The notes under the pieces: generated by a model
What the model was told of the DNA's origin: nothing
What the model saw: only the letters and a program-made list of their open reading frames with translations
The model's database searches: none
Part shown: one piece after another, positions 23,720 to 37,728 of the stretch
How positions within the stretch are numbered: position 1 is the first letter of the stretch
Layout of the letters: the number at the start of each line of letters is the position of its first letter
Program-made: the position numbers and the translations under genes
NCBI GenBank assembly: GCA_950295325.1
Contig: OX485804.1
Coordinates: forward strand, 8,432,001-8,496,000
DNA from: Polytrichum commune
Taxonomy: Eukaryota; Streptophyta; Polytrichopsida; Polytrichales; Polytrichaceae
Direction: 5' to 3'
DNA length: 64,000 nt

Positions 23720-26700
23720 GTAAATGCAATTGTTGGAATTGTGAAGTGATTTGGAATAACTCCAAGGTGAATGAACTAGAGTATAGTTTAGTAGGATTTG
23801 CTCTTCTGTATCATTTTTTATTAGGAATAGTTGCGTGAGGCAAAGTGAGTCGAAATTGGAGGTCGTAGTAATAAGAAGATAAACCATGGTCCATTTCTCA
23901 AGTCTATAGCCTCGTGGTTGCACATTGTTGGAGTTAGCAAGGTTTGTAGAAATCAGATTATGAATTTACTTGAGCCCTAAGAGAATTGTGATGACACTCA
24001 ATGGGTTGGGTGACTCATGTTGGAGTGTTCAAAGTTTGTTGGAGAAATCAGGTTGTCAACCCATGGGACGCATGTTTGTTACGAGACTATGGTCTTGACT
24101 AAATCTAGATTCCCAAATGTAAATTGAGTTATTTTCCAAAGAAGGAACAAGTAAAGACTCTTGAATGATTAAATTTGCAGGGTAACCTGAATGACAAAAC
24201 CTCAACCTTAGATATGTCACGGTATTACAAAGGGTGATGGTTGCAACCTAGTGCAAATGCTTAGGCATAGCTCGCAAGCCAAAGTTGGTATGATTTAACC
24301 CCAACTAGGACTTGAATAATTACGAAGTGAAGACTTTCTTCAAAAATCATAACGCATCTTAAATATGATTCACACTTTGAGAAGCAATGCGGTCAAATAA
24401 TTGTTATAGATGTGTGTTTTTCACTAACAAAACAACGTGCATGCAACTCAAAATGTGTCCACGACAAGAGATGCAATCCACATTAAGATCAGTTTAGGTC
24501 GTTTCTATGATAATGTCCGCCAATAAAAGTGCATGCATACAATTTTAGTATGCCCATAATTTTGTGTATTTGTCTAGAATTACATAAGTCTCAACGGTGC
24601 TTTAAAACTCCTCTTATGTAATACTTCTCCAAAAGCCACTGTGTGTGTTTGTAATACTTTGTTTTTTATAACATGTCTCAAAGATTACTTACCTCTTAGG
24701 GTCTTCATAAGCATTTAGGGGTTCATTATTTTGATACCCCATCAAGGCCATGGAGTGCATTTATTAGATAAAATATATACAATGAATCACGTATTACTGG
24801 GATAGTTGTACTCATAGCATATATATACCGAACTCAACTTGAAATCCTAGGGTTTGAACCAATTTACATTGGAGCCTAATTGCGATCATCCCACTTGAAA
24901 TCCATGACCGTAATGGAAAGGACCTTTTGATAAGCCCCCTTTACAACCTTGCATCCGGTTGAAAAGGGCCCGCAAACCCTTTGACACACTTGTGAGGAGT
25001 GGATAGTAGAGGGGACATGTGCCACAAATGTTAGCCCAAAATTGGAGATTAACCAACAATCTTGCATTGTAGCTTGCAAATATGGCAAAACCCTCAAACG
25101 GACATCATGGAATTTTCCTTAGATGAAGCTTGAAAATAGCCATTTTGGGGGGAGTAAATAGCATCCATAACCAATCTTTGGACTAGATGTACATGGTTAG
25201 CATTCCAAATCAAATTGCTTCTACACCTAAAGTGGATATGATTATTATGACTCTAATTCAATATTCAACAAAAGGGAACAATTGATTTGGTCCTCGTGTT
25301 CATCCACCTCCACCCCATGTCACTAAAGCCACACCAAAATAGGGATCCATGTTGTTTTAGGATGGCAACAATTTAGCAAAGCTTATAGCACGTGTCCAAA
25401 TCTTGTGGAAAAACCGCCAAGCCTTGGAATCTCCTTGGAATTCGTGATGCTCGAGCTTGAGGACTTTGTTGTCTCCAAAGTTCCAAATATGAGAAGTATA
25501 CAAACTTCCACGGTCAACGTTAGGAGTTTGGCAAGGGTGTGAGGGTGAAGCTTGATGTCATGTCTAATGAACGGTGGCTTACTACCTTAGACCACAAGAA
25601 TAGATCACTTGTTTCTTTTGAATCGTGTTTGACCAAGATAAAGTCTATGGTCTAAGCCGGTTTACAATTCGGGCAAAGGTCATGATACTCTACATGGATG
25701 ATTAATCACTCGGAATCTTTCCAAGAGTATGTCTCTTGACTACTCTCACTCACCATCATAAGCTAGGCCTTACAAAATAACATAATATTATGACGTCTTA
25801 AATTTCTCATTACCCACCGACCCCCCCCCCCCACACACACACATAGTGTGTGAACATAAGTATTTATTTCAACTTAGTTCAATTATTTGAAAATGTAGTT
25901 TATAGTGTCGGATGTGAAAACAACTACTATGGGCCCCCAACATTTTTGCTTGACTTACACCGACATGATGCAAAGTACCACTTCATGCTTGTCTTGGGTC
26001 CCCCACTTCCCATTGTCACATCTAACAAAGTAGGGTACCGTTGAAACTTATAGACACTTGGCCTAGTCATAATGTAAACCACCCCCAACTTGTGAGCAAA
26101 ACATGAGGGGTGACTTGTAAGCTAACTTATGTGCCAAGTGCAATGTTTTAGAGTTTCAAGTCCACATAAGCCATCCAAAAATTGCACTACTTAGTGTAAC
26201 TACATAGGCAAATTTATTGCTAGTCCCAAGCACGCGTGTGGGAATGTTTGTTGCATGTGCTCAATGTGCCAACCAAGTTCCACTTAATAAGTGTGAGGAT
26301 TCAAAAAACAATTGTTCAAATCAATACACTATGCATTTGATTTACCGTGGCCCATACTATCCATCAAACAACTTATGTCAGTTGGTCTGCGATAGCTCTA
26401 AAGTTGCGACAGCTTCAGTGCTGCATTCGAAGTCTTGAAAAGTTATTACAAATCAAATAATACGCCACTTTATGTTCCAAACCAAATCATGTGTAGAGTG
26501 TGGGCATTATTTGTGTGCTTCAATGTTCATACTCTATTAAATCGATAGTGAGAATGAATAGCATCATGGCTAGTCTTAAACATCGTGATTGGAATTTTGT
26601 GGGTTGGTTTCCATGTTATGCATTTCAATGAATAAATTGCAATCAATGGACTTGGTTTTGTGTGCACAGTTATCCTTCCCTATAATCGTTTCATTAGACA

Positions 26701-29700
26701 TATTACTCAAGTTCATTTCATAATTTCCATGCATGATCTCATTTCCTAGGTTTATATGTGTTGGCAAGTGTTATTTAATCTTATTGTGTAATTTACTCAA
26801 TGGTCGTAGTGATACAATTAAAGTACATATGAATCCAAGTGGTCACTAGAATAACCACATAAATTATACATACATGTGTACATGGTCCATCTTCTCATAG
26901 CAAATAATCCACGGTTATAAGAAACGTGTGACCGTGATACCGTTTGAATTTTGTTTGTTAGCACTCATACGAGAGCATTCCCATCACCAATAAAAACTTT
27001 CACATAAAGAACATCAAAATTGGTATTTTGCCTCGCACGACTCTTGTCATTGCAATCTAACTCCTTCCCTTCCTTGTAGAGAATGGGTGGACATTTGTAA
27101 GGAGAGGTTACCCAAAAACATACCCTAGAGGGGTATATGGTTTAACACTTTGAGTGGTGAAATGTAAATTCCAAGTGGGAGTATGTAGGGTCCCAACCAA
27201 TGCACCAACAACACGTGGCAAGACTCTTTATGGAAGGAATTGGTCTATGTTGAGCCATATAGACATCTATAGTATTTGTAGTTTAGCTAACATGTTGCAT
27301 GATAAAAATTCATACTAAATTGCTACTTTGACATGCAATGTATTGTCTAGTTTTCTTTTGTGTATTTATACTTGATTTCGTAGAATTTAGACATTAATAC
27401 TAATCTTTTACGAGTCACCCAACCTATACCAACAATTCTTGCAATGTTTCTTGGTCATTCGTGTAGGTTTAGGGAGAAAGACTTAACTTATGGGATGGTT
27501 AAACCCTAAAGATTGGTTGTGTTGAATATAGATTTTCACTATTATAATACTAAATTATTTGAAAAGGAATTTAGTTGCATTCCAAATTTCATATGGATAT
27601 TATCTTCAAACATCACTTGACTACATTGAATATATGCTTTAGTGTGGCCCACATCACGCATTCATCTAATATTCAAATGTTTACTACACATTCTTCATGT
27701 GTACATATTGTAACCCAAGGTTGTGGTTGTAAGATGGACCTCGTGATGAAAGTTGTTATTTGCTTGCATACTTTATTTTGTTAAAGATTCAATGGAGAAA
27801 GATGTTAAGTAGTCCAATCTTGGGGTATTGGGCAATTTTATTTGTAGGTTTGAAATTCTATTTTGTTGTGTTGGAAATCCTAATTGTAGTGATAGATGTT
27901 GTAGATTGTGCCTATATTATGCTATATACATAGACATGTTTTGAAAACACTGAGAGATATTTGAGACTTACAAAGGTTTAAGATCAAAAGATATATGTGT
28001 GAATAAGTTGATATGAAAGTGACAGTTGAGAGTCACGAGATATCCAATATTGATTCAAAGTTAGGAAACTAAAAGAGATCTCATAATACTTCAAAACAAG
28101 GAAACTAAGAGAGATTCAATAATGGTTCAAAGTGAAGAAACTAAGAATGAGGTCTAATATTTGAAAGAGATGCGATAGAGAGATCGAAGACTTTGAGAGA
28201 TCAAATGATGCCTCAAAGTCAGTATGCCCTGGGGGGTTGACTCTTCATTGCAAAATAAAATGACTTGTGTGGGTCGCTATGAAATTAAACCCATAAATAG
28301 GAGAATTTGATGGAGAAAAACAAATGCATACATGTTAACGGTAAGTTTGAAAGTGGAGTAAGCCTTTTTTCAATTTAATGTGATAAATGCCTCTACTACA
28401 TATACAAAATATAAATCGTTGATGAAACGGGCCTTTATTACACATAAAATATACGTTCACTTTCCGATAAGTAAGTCATTGAACGTTTTTTCATCCATAG
28501 CATGTAACAAGATGATTGCATTAAGCAAGCAAATACATGAGCACAATAACTTAGCCACAATTTAAAGAGAAAAACTAAAGAGTTGCAAGAGCTCCAAGAG
28601 CCTTCAATTTGGAAAAACCCATAACCCAAATGCAAAATCTCAACAAGAATGGACAAGGTAATTATTGATAATCATTATCAAATGACAACAATGACTGAGA
28701 CGTGAATTGGATGAAACTAACACATATATTGTCAAATTTTCCTCTAAACCCCAGGGCTCCCTTTGTAAATCTATCTTTACTTCAACATTCTTAATAGCAT
28801 TTTCAAAGATACACATTATAGAAAATAATAGTTATCCCTTGTGTTTATTATGTAAACTTGTGCCTCAAATAATACCCCTTCTCAAACTTAAGTTAGTTCA
28901 TATGCGGTGTACAAAGTCCACCCCCTGGGTAGGAGAGTAAGAGAGATCCAATAATGATTCAAATTCAAAAAACAAAAAAAGCTAAGACTAAGAACCAAAC
29001 TTGAGAGTGATTTGATAGAGATGAAAGACTAAGAGAGGTCGATAGTGTTTCAAAACTAGGAGACTATGAGAGAAGATCCAAGCTAATAATAATTCCAAGC
29101 TAATAGACTAAGAGAGATCACTAAAGCACTAAAACTAAAGCTCCGAGAGTACAAATGAAGGATCGAAGCCAAAAAAGCTCATGTAAGCATAATCAAATAG
29201 CCACAAACAACTCTTGCATAAACCGCAAGTTCCAAACAAAGTCACTACTAGCATTTGAAGTTCTACACAATTGACTCACATCACTAAAAGACATATCCAA
29301 ATCTACCACTATGGTAAATTTTCAAATTTTCAAGTAACATGTGATGAATTTATAGTGACATGTGTCAATTGCATAAGACCCAAATGCTCACACTAGATCC
29401 ACGGGAAACTTACACAAGAAACTATGATTGGAATGTGCATACATTGACTTGTTTGCAGAATAATTGCACTTGAATGTTGAAACATTGATTCCTCACACAA
29501 ATGTTGGTGATATTGTAGAGTATGTGCCAGGCACATATGATAATGATTACACCCCATTGGCAATTCCATAAGTTGTTGATCTTGTTTCCAAGTTCTTCGT
29601 CCTTTTAAATTTGATAATAATTTACTCCCATGTTGACAACTGAGATCATGACAAAACACAATGTGACAAAATTCCAACTTACTCTACAAGTGGATTTGTT

Positions 29701-31700
29701 TCCACTACATTCTACATGTGTATTTGCCATGCACAACAATTGTATTTAGACGTGGGAAGCATCAAACTCGAGAACACTACGCACATAAGTTCCTACCTAA
29801 AGTTGTGAATGCATTTACATGATTTTTTTTGTTTTCTTTTGTTTTCTTTTCCCCACATACACTATTGCACATCTTAACACTCTTTAGCTCTTTAACACTC
29901 TTTGCTTTTATATCCTAATGGATAGATTTAGGGTATATGGGTTTAGGGTGGGTGTGTAGGGCCAATTAAGAGTATGCCATTGGTCATTGCTATTGCCACC
30001 TGATGTATGAAGTCCCACCTAGTTGGCATACTGCATGTATAAATAACTTGGGGATGACTTACATCCTTGTACTCTTGTAGGCATTAGAAATCACGAGCCA
30101 AGAATATATTTTAATATACGCACTCCTCTTGGTTCATGTGGGCAACCTAACTCAATTACAATACAAGTCTAGGGATAAGTGGCATTAATCATGAACTAAT
30201 CACTACTTAGTTATGGGCACAAATAACACTCTCATGTTGTTGAATAATGCTATGAAGGGTATACAAGAGTAACATGTGGTTTGATACAAATATGTCATTA
30301 AATCGAGATTGTTTTTTGAATGTTTATGGATACGAGACTATACAACCAAGCAATTGTACAAGGGCATTAGTGCAATTACAAAGTGGAAACCTATCAATGC
30401 CAATATGGAAAGTTGTTCACCAATTGGAAGGGGGATCTTTTATCCCTATGCATACCTTAATGGAAACCCGATTGAACATAGGTACTTGCACGATGCTAAT
30501 TAGCACTTTGGAGGGGTTTGTGGGAGTGATTTAGCTACCATATGAACAAAAAAAAACTAAATATAAGTCACCCATCTAATTAGATAGAGAAAGAAAGTTG
30601 ATACACCAACTACATGGTGGCATGAACAAGAAGTGCTTCACCTTTTACCAGGTCCGCAAACTTGAATGTAAACTTGAGGAGGGTGTACAAAGCATGATTG
30701 AGGGGGGCCAGGCACATTGCCTTTGTCGGAGATGGTCTCTTTTCCACCAATTACAATCATATTCATCGAGTATGTACTCCTTGGTAAGAAGTTGTGTTTT
30801 AAATTCAAGGCAATTTGATGTTTGTGTATATACCCCACTCAGTGTGTACTAACATGTAAAGAATGACGCAGACTGTCAACATCGGCATAGTATGCCTCCC
30901 ACCATCTAAATGTCATATCACGACCAATTACTTTCACTCCTATCTAACTTTACTTATCCCAAGTTCATAGGAGATCGAAACACTTACTTTTGAATGGCAA
31001 TGGCATTGGATCAAGAGTTAGAGCTTGGTAACATTGCAAAGGAGAACGTAGAAGCTCTTTACTCTATGTTTTGAAATTTAAGATTTGTGGAATTTGCGTG
31101 TTTGTTATTCACGGGGTTGTCCACAATTGGAGAGCTTGAAGTCAATATTGTCATTACTAAGCCATTTGCGCACATGATTAAATTTGGCTTTTGGATTGTT
31201 GGTTAGTTGCGCTATCTCATCTTTCTATATTTTTCGTAATAGGTTGCTTATTGATCCACCATGCGTCGCTTGCAAGCCAATATGGTGAGGTATGTCCAAA
31301 TTGGATAAATGGGATTACTTTATTGTCTAGGTTTGGGCTTGCTCTAAACCCTTAGATGGGTTGTCCATTGTCTTGTAATCGGAGATGGCCACATATGCTT
31401 TGGTTTTTTGCATTTGAGTTTCATGAGGTGCAATATTTTGATCATGTTTATAGATGAAGTGCCACGAATTATTATCATTCTCCGAGTCAATCTAGTTGAG
31501 GCTCGAGGCATGACGTAAAGATTTACAAATATATTGGGGTGTAGTAAGCTTCTCAACATATACCTAGGCACTATAATGTGCTTCAAGGTTTGACTTTTGG
31601 AAGAAGAAGAAAACTAGGATGTTGGAGTGTAATTCATTACAATACATTGTAGGGCCAAAATTTGTCTTGGTTTGAATATCGTGCATATATAAAAGAAAGC
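23720..31700. other. Gene-free AT-rich intergenic region
   Basis: No spliced gene, transposase, reverse transcriptase, integrase or gag-like motif could be recognised in either strand. Frames are short and unrelated. A poly-C/AC tract lies near 25821-25845. Degenerate short repeats built on ACTAAGAGAGATC..AATAATG..TTCAAA occur at 27950-28230 and 28935-29150 (listed separately). The remainder appears to be highly decayed repeat DNA. Confidence 0.5.
27950..29150. repeat. Degenerate interrupted tandem repeat (AAACTAAGAGAGAT motif)
   Basis: Two blocks, 27950-28230 and 28935-29150, contain many diverged copies of a roughly 40-bp unit with the core GAAACTAAGAGAGATTCAAT and a following TTCAAAG. The intervening ~700 bp lacks the motif. 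Nothing indicates coding. Confidence 0.45.
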
Positions 31701-31714
31701 TTGAAAATGCAAGA

Positions 31715-32025
31715 GTGGGTTTACATTAGGGTCGAGGTCTCAACAACCTAAAGTTCAAAACACACTTTATTGCATGAAAACGTTGCACTCAAGATTGGAC
31801 TCTAATTAACTTGTACAGTGGTTTGTCGAACTAAGAGAAAGTTATGTTTAGGTTGAGACCAACATGATTTGGCAAGAAAGTAGTGTCAAATCAACACGTT
31901 TTCATTGTCTCGTGGCTTTGGACTTGGACCCTAGTGTTATCTCAATGAGTGCATGTTATGCTCTCGATTAATAAGATTGGTGAACATTAGGGTTTCTTTG
32001 ATCTTGGACCCTAATGTAAACCCAC
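31715..32025. mobile_element. MITE with GTGGGTTTACATTAGGGTC inverted ends
   Basis: The left end GTGGGTTTACATTAGGGTC is mirrored on the right by GACCCTAATGTAAACCCAC, giving a near-perfect inverted repeat of about 19 bp around a 311-bp element. The same termini recur in the 22.67-23.62 kb cluster, so this is the cleanest copy of that family here. No target duplication could be assigned with confidence. Confidence 0.55.
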
Positions 32026-32592
32026 CATGACATATCAGTTGGGTCTACCTTTAAAGAGAGCCATGTGACACTACGATTAATAATTGGTGGGTGAGTCCTA
32101 CGGAATGGGATACTATAAATGTACCTTCAAGTGGTGGGATTTTTTTCTTTGGTCCAAAAATTACTATTTAAGGAAGTGAAAAAATTTAGTGATGTGAATG
32201 GAGTGTGAAGATTGTCCTTTCTAGACGGTTTTTGATCCATGTTTCATGAATTCAATTAATTCAATTAATTCAAGGAACTAGACTTGGACAAAAGTTGTAA
32301 ATCATTGGTTTCTCAAACACACTATTGCAAACACTGAAGGTTCTAAGAGAATGAGATTTATACAATGTTTGGTATTTTATGAGATGATATTTTCAGCAAA
32401 GCTGCCTAAGTAGGACCTAAACTCTCATTTTTCCATCAAGTTACAAAATCTATTTTTTAAGGCGGTCAAATAATGCATACTATGAGTTTTATCTATATAT
32501 TAAATAATAAATTCTATTGACACAATATTACTAAGCAATCATGGGCCCTATGAATATAACTATGGGATGTTAGGACCTCAGTCTAAATATGA

Positions 32593-33092
32593 GGGCCACT
32601 TCACACACGAGCCAAGAGCTGTGACCATGAAATTGTGAGAGCCCAAAGAAAGTGTCCAAAAGTTGTCCCAAGACACCACTAAAATCATGTAGTGTGGTCA
32701 CGGATCCTCGAGTTTAGTGTGAAGTCACGTGTGACCGGGCCCTCAACCAAATGTTGTTTAAATGAATTTCTATTCATGCAGATCCTCACACTTGATAAAA
32801 TAAAATAAATCAACGGTTGTGAGTGTCTGGAGTGCCATGGTCTCCCAACTTTGTGTTAGGCCTACTTCCAAGAGGTGGTTTTTGAAAATAGTCCAAGTGA
32901 CCATGAAACATGATCCATTCAATGCCGTGTAGGAATCCATGTAGACTTTACATCCATCTTGCATTCACGTACTCCCTGTTGGTCCCTCAAGCATAGTGTG
33001 AAGCGAACTTGGACCGGGTCCGCCTCTTCCACCAATGAGAGTGCTTGAAGCGTAATGGTCATGGGCTCTCAATCTCGTGTGTGAAGTGGCCC
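32593..33092 (-). mobile_element. Harbinger-like MITE, uninterrupted copy
   Basis: Long imperfect inverted ends start GGGCCACTTCACACACGAG on both sides; flanks are TGA (32590-32592) and TAA (33093-33095), a slightly decayed TTA/TAA-type duplication. It is 500 bp long and aligns in inverted orientation with the copy at 61951-62813, which is 499 bp once its 355-bp insertion and the duplicated target are removed. A 64-codon frame at 32770-32964 has a counterpart in the other copy. Confidence 0.7.
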
Positions 33093-33459
33093 TAAGTCTC
33101 CTTGCGCAAGGGTTGTGCATCCCATAGTTATATTCCCAGACCCACAAAATGAATGCAAACTACTTAATAATAATATGAATATTGTCTCGGACCATTAAGA
33201 TATTAAAAAAACCTTCACCATGGCCAAAAAAAAAATCCTTGGTTGTCCTAAACTTGTAGTCTACCATGTTTAATCTTGTATTATCAAGACCTATGTCGAG
33301 TTTTAGGTATGATAATCTAATAAGATGAGTACTGATTTGATTTCAAAAATATGAGACTAATTAATAGAGTAGTTTTAGAACTATTATAACACTAACCAAA
33401 TATAACAATGATACATGGTGGCAATGAAGCATCAAACTCTTGATTGATAAATCCTCTAA

Positions 33460-33835
33460 TGTATGTGGGTATTATTTGGTTCCTTTTTCATGTTCTCTAG
33501 CTTCTTCCAATTAAATTGCACAACAAAAATCGTGTTGCATTAACAAATCTAGGATGAAACATTTGCAAAAAAACGGATTGATAATTGAACCTCCGTTGTT
33601 TAGTTATAGGTTATTGGAAGTGCATGTTTGTTGATTTCGTAATTGGATACACATGTCTTCCCGATTGCGTTCGTTATTAAGTGTAGAGTAGTTGTTAATA
33701 TTTGAAGATGCAACCCGATCATTTTTAAGCACGTGTCTTTATAATGTTTGCTCATTGATCGTCACCGAACCACGTACCAATCAAGTAGGGGTCCAATTAA
33801 GAAAACCAACCACCTGAGACCCATTTACCTTATGT
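33460..33835 (+). repeat. Dispersed repeat family copy
   Basis: Matches 7020-7400 across nearly its full length and 3551-4498 in reverse orientation. Shared landmarks are TTTTTCATGTTCTC, GCACAACAAAAATCGTGTTG, TAGAGTAGTTGTTAATA and CACCGAACCACGTACC. No intact protein. Confidence 0.65.
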
Positions 33836-33839
33836 AACA

Positions 33840-35320
33840 ATCCAACTATCACATATATGTTCAAATCTAAAATTTAAAAATTTAAAAACTTAAGATGCTT
33901 AGAGGTGAATTGATTGTGCATATAAGGTACAAAACCTTACATCATAAATTTTTGTTTGGTTCAACACTTTGAGTGTCCTTAAGTTCGTTTCCATGTTGGA
34001 TTCAGCATGTGACTTGACCATTGTCAATGTGACACATGGCAAAATTATTTCAAATAATAATTATTTTGTGCCAAACCACACAACACCTTATGGTAATGAA
34101 GATTCAAGGTGTTGAAAGGTTAAGATGTCGCATTACCCTTCATCCCCATGGTGCTCATCGATGAAACTTCAAAATTTAGACCGCCTCCAATGTTTATGGA
34201 AATTAACCTTTTTCACTACAACTTTTTTGATCGTTGGGCATTTGCTTAGGTTGACTAATTTGGAAAACATCCAATGTTTGTGAAAACAAACTCAAAATTC
34301 ACTAAAATCCGAGATGATCCAATGGTGCCAAAGGTCAATGAGGCAAGGACATCTCTCAAAAAACGTTACTTTGCTTTATTTATGGGTGGTGGATTGGGCA
34401 TAGAGCCTCGTTGTTCTCACATACTCACACTCACCTTGGAAAATGGTGCATGAGGGGATTTTACGAATCTTCACTTTAACTCTTCACGAGCAAATTATAC
34501 TTGGTCAAACTTGCTTGCAGTTATATTTGGAGCTCAAGCATATGTTGAGGAAATTTGGGGACCTTCGTATCCATGGAATTTTTGGAACATGGATTTAAGG
34601 ATTGCCGACAAAATGGGAGGAGCTTAATATGTGTTGTGAGCAAGAGCTCATGAAGTAGAGGAACCCGACTCTAACACATGGGGAGGAGGACCAAAAACCT
34701 CAAAAACCTCATTGCTCTTGGGGATGGAATCCAACTTCAATTGGATTGTGGGGGAATTTATGAGTATTGCACCGTGTTGACACTACAAAGAATCAAAGAA
34801 TTTGATTGTTGTCGTGATGCACACCTTGAAGCGGTTTTTTCTTCTTCCATGAAATCAGCCGTGAGATCCTTGGGGCCAACGAAGGGTTAATATGTTTGTA
34901 GTGAATGTGTATTAAAACACTAAACCAACACAAAGAAATGATGATTTAAAAAAAAAGCTGCAATTCAATTTACAAATATAGCAATTTCTAGCATATGAAA
35001 CTAGAAGCAAATACGAATGTTCACATTATGAGCTAGACAGAGGAAACATGTAACTCGATACATGTATTAGTGCATGACGAGGGCTTCTTGGTAGACTTTG
35101 AGAGTTGAACTTATTGTGCATATAAAGTACTAAACCACATGAAATGAGGTTTTAGATGCCACAAGACTAAGAGACTGGATAAGGGTGTATTTTTTTGGGT
35201 GGGTATCCATGTCGTGTATTTGAACCCAAATCTTCCATAACAATAATATTTAATTATAGAAAAATTAGTTGATGAACAAACTACAAACGATTACATTACA
35301 AAATTACAATAAACTGTACT
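33840..35320. other. Intergenic DNA with scattered repeat fragments
   Basis: Contains partial, diverged copies (near 33900 and 35100) of the GTGAACTTATTGTG..ATAAGGTAC..AAACCATATGATG repeat that forms the tandem array at 38025-39410. No gene recognised. Confidence 0.45.
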
Positions 35321-35337
35321 CAAATACCTACATTATA

Positions 35338-35701
35338 AAGGCACCACGGGCCTTGGCTTGGTGGTTAGGGCTCATGACCCCCAATGAGGAGGTTGTGGGT
35401 TCTATTCCCCATGCCGGCGTGGTGCTCACCACCTTAGTCCACCCAACTATGGTGGGGGGTCCTTGGACCTTGTTGTATGGGTACCTCAAAGCGCTTTGGG
35501 GGGATACCATGTCCGGTATCTTCAAGGCACTAGTGGCTAGCTAGGAACTAGTATAGTGTGTCACTATAGTGTCCATCCTCGAAAGGGGAGAGTAGTATTG
35601 TCCCAATGTCCCCTTGTCTAGTGGGCATTGGGTCATTGGCATTACGAACGGACACTTTATTCACGCCGGCCCCTTGCTTGAAAGGGGTTGGAGTTTCTAT
35701 T
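35338..35701 (+). mobile_element. tRNA-derived SINE with 13-bp target-site duplications
   Basis: The element is flanked by the direct repeat TACCTACATTATA at 35325-35337 and 35702-35714. Near its 5' end it has an RNA polymerase III-like box A (TTGGCTTGGTGG, 35353-35364) and box B (GGTTCTATTCC, 35398-35408), about 34 bp apart, with tRNA-like sequence around them. The body is markedly more GC-rich than its surroundings and encodes no plausible protein; the reading frames over it are incidental. The length of 364 bp is within the range of plant SINEs. The flanking duplications imply integration by target-primed reverse transcription using a LINE partner not in this window. Confidence 0.75.
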
Positions 35702-35714
35702 TACCTACATTATA

Positions 35715-37030
35715 TAGACATGTGTGCATGTTTGAGGCCTTGGTAGGACATCTTAGACGCTTGGATGAGAGGTGAACTTATTACGTATATAAGGTACAAA
35801 ACCATATCATGACGCACGGTTCTGGGTGCCACAATGCTAGAAGATTGCATATGTATGTATTTGCATCAAAGGACAATGTATAGTATAGTTGAACTTCGAT
35901 CTTCAACTACCGTAAGATCCAATTACAAGAGCACGTTTTAGGAATGAACTACAAGTGGCATCACTTTGACAAAACAAGGTATACTACTAAAGGAATAAAC
36001 TACCAATATAATGAAAGCTACGTTGAAACATAAACCATGTGATTCAAATATTGCACCACAAGGGCAAGTTTGGCGATTTTTTTGCAAAATATATATTTTG
36101 GTTTGAAATAGGTTCAACAAATTAGAAAAAAAAATTACTTTCATACAAGAACATTTTTTCCCTTAAATACACTAAAAATGCAAATTTAATATAGTATAAT
36201 CATTGACAAGCTTGCCCTTCTATTGAACACACAAGTGTTTGTGCATGACAAAAGCCTAGAGAGGACTTCTTAGACCCTTGAAGAAGTACACTTAAAAGGA
36301 TATTTAGTGGTTGATACAATAAATATGAACTCATACACTAAATGTCAATAATCTTATGGAAGCAAGTAACATTGAATGTAAATTCAAACACTAAGTATCA
36401 ACTATGACAATATGTGGAAGTTAAATGTTTGAATTTAGTGTTAGTAAGATATGAAAAAAACCCAATGGCTACCTTCCCTACTCCACCTCTATGTCTAAGA
36501 CATTTATGTTTAACACTAATTATCAAGAAATTGAAAATTAGTGTTGAGCATGGTAGGGTTGTAATAACATTAGATATAATCAAACATTGAATATCATTTG
36601 TAGTGTAGTGAACTTTTTATGTAAGTATAGAAAGTAAGAAATCACATGATGCAAAGTTTTAGATGTTGCAAGATTAGGAAGGCTCCCTTGCCAATGTAGT
36701 GGTGGCGATGTAATGTTTGTGTTCCCCAAGTGATTTTCCCTTTGGATTTTAACACAACATGTCATTGACATCTTGATAGAAATAGGACAACGGTAGAACC
36801 TCGGGGGGTTCACTGGCGAAAATCGTAGAACAACGTGCGATAAAAAATAGGGTCCAATATATTCATTGTAGACAAATTTTGTAAAAAATGTACATGTAAA
36901 ATAGGGGATTTTAAAATAGTGAAACATGTTTACATGTAGAATACCATCACCTTATAATCTTTTATGCAAGGTAAATAACCCCCCCAATAAATAGGTCCCG
37001 AACGCACGTTTATGCAAAATATAAGAGGGA
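35715..37030. other. Intergenic DNA with decayed repeat copies
   Basis: Diverged single copies of the array unit found at 38025-39410 lie near 35760-35840 and 36600-36750. No coding signal. Confidence 0.45.
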
Positions 37031-37035
37031 TTGAG

Positions 37036-37728
37036 CCCCCCGAGGGTAGAACAATGAGGCTTTGTCCTCTCTTATGAAAGAGTATAATTATAGATGTATA
37101 ATTTGCTCATGCCAATCCATGGCAATTTACTATACCTATAACAAACTATAGTCAATTATATTTTTTCAAGACATTTTAGGGCATAACTATAGTTAACTAT
37201 ATAACTACATAAACTACATAAACTATAGTTAACTAGATATATAGCTATAGTTAACTACATTTTTTGGCAAACAATTATAATCACAAAAGATAACTACTTG
37301 ACTAATAATTGAACTAGTTGGTTAATTGTCCAAGGTATGCAAGCTTTCATCATCTATGTTAAACAAGAAAATGATAGATCCGTGAGGCTTTGTCCTTTCT
37401 TATGAAAGACTACAAGTGTAGTTGTATACTTTGCTCATGCCAGTCCATGGCTATTTACTATACCTATAACAAACTATAACCAATCGTTTTTTTTTCAATA
37501 CATTTTAGGGAACAACTATAGTAAACTAGATGTATATAACTATAGTTAACTACATTTTTTGACAGTTCAAATCATGAACAACTATAGTAAACTAGATGTA
37601 TATAACTATAGTTAACTACATTTTTTGGCAGTTCAAATCGTGAACAACTATAGTTATGAAAGGCAACTAGTTAACTAATAGATAAAGTAGTTGGTTAGTT
37701 GTCCAAGGTATGCAAACTTTCATCATCC
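37036..37728. repeat. Direct duplication of ~345 bp with AACTATAGTTAACTA subrepeats
   Basis: Two diverged units (about 37036-37375 and 37377-37728) each begin near TGAGGCTTTGTCCT, continue through GCTCATGCCAATCCATGGC, then many palindromic AACTATAGTTAACTA blocks, and end near GTTGTCCAAGGTATGCAA. Within the second unit a 66-bp subunit is tandemly repeated from 37511, 37577 and 37643 (partial). A third relative lies at 56770-57190. Confidence 0.65.

Noticed and set aside
23720-31700. Possible LTR retrotransposon in the longest gene-free stretch
   Set aside because: No paired long terminal repeats, primer-binding site, or gag/reverse transcriptase/integrase motif could be recognised by eye.
35269-35544. 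91-codon forward frame and the reverse frame at 35328-35525
   Set aside because: They lie over the SINE and its target duplication; the frames are incidental to a pol III-derived element.
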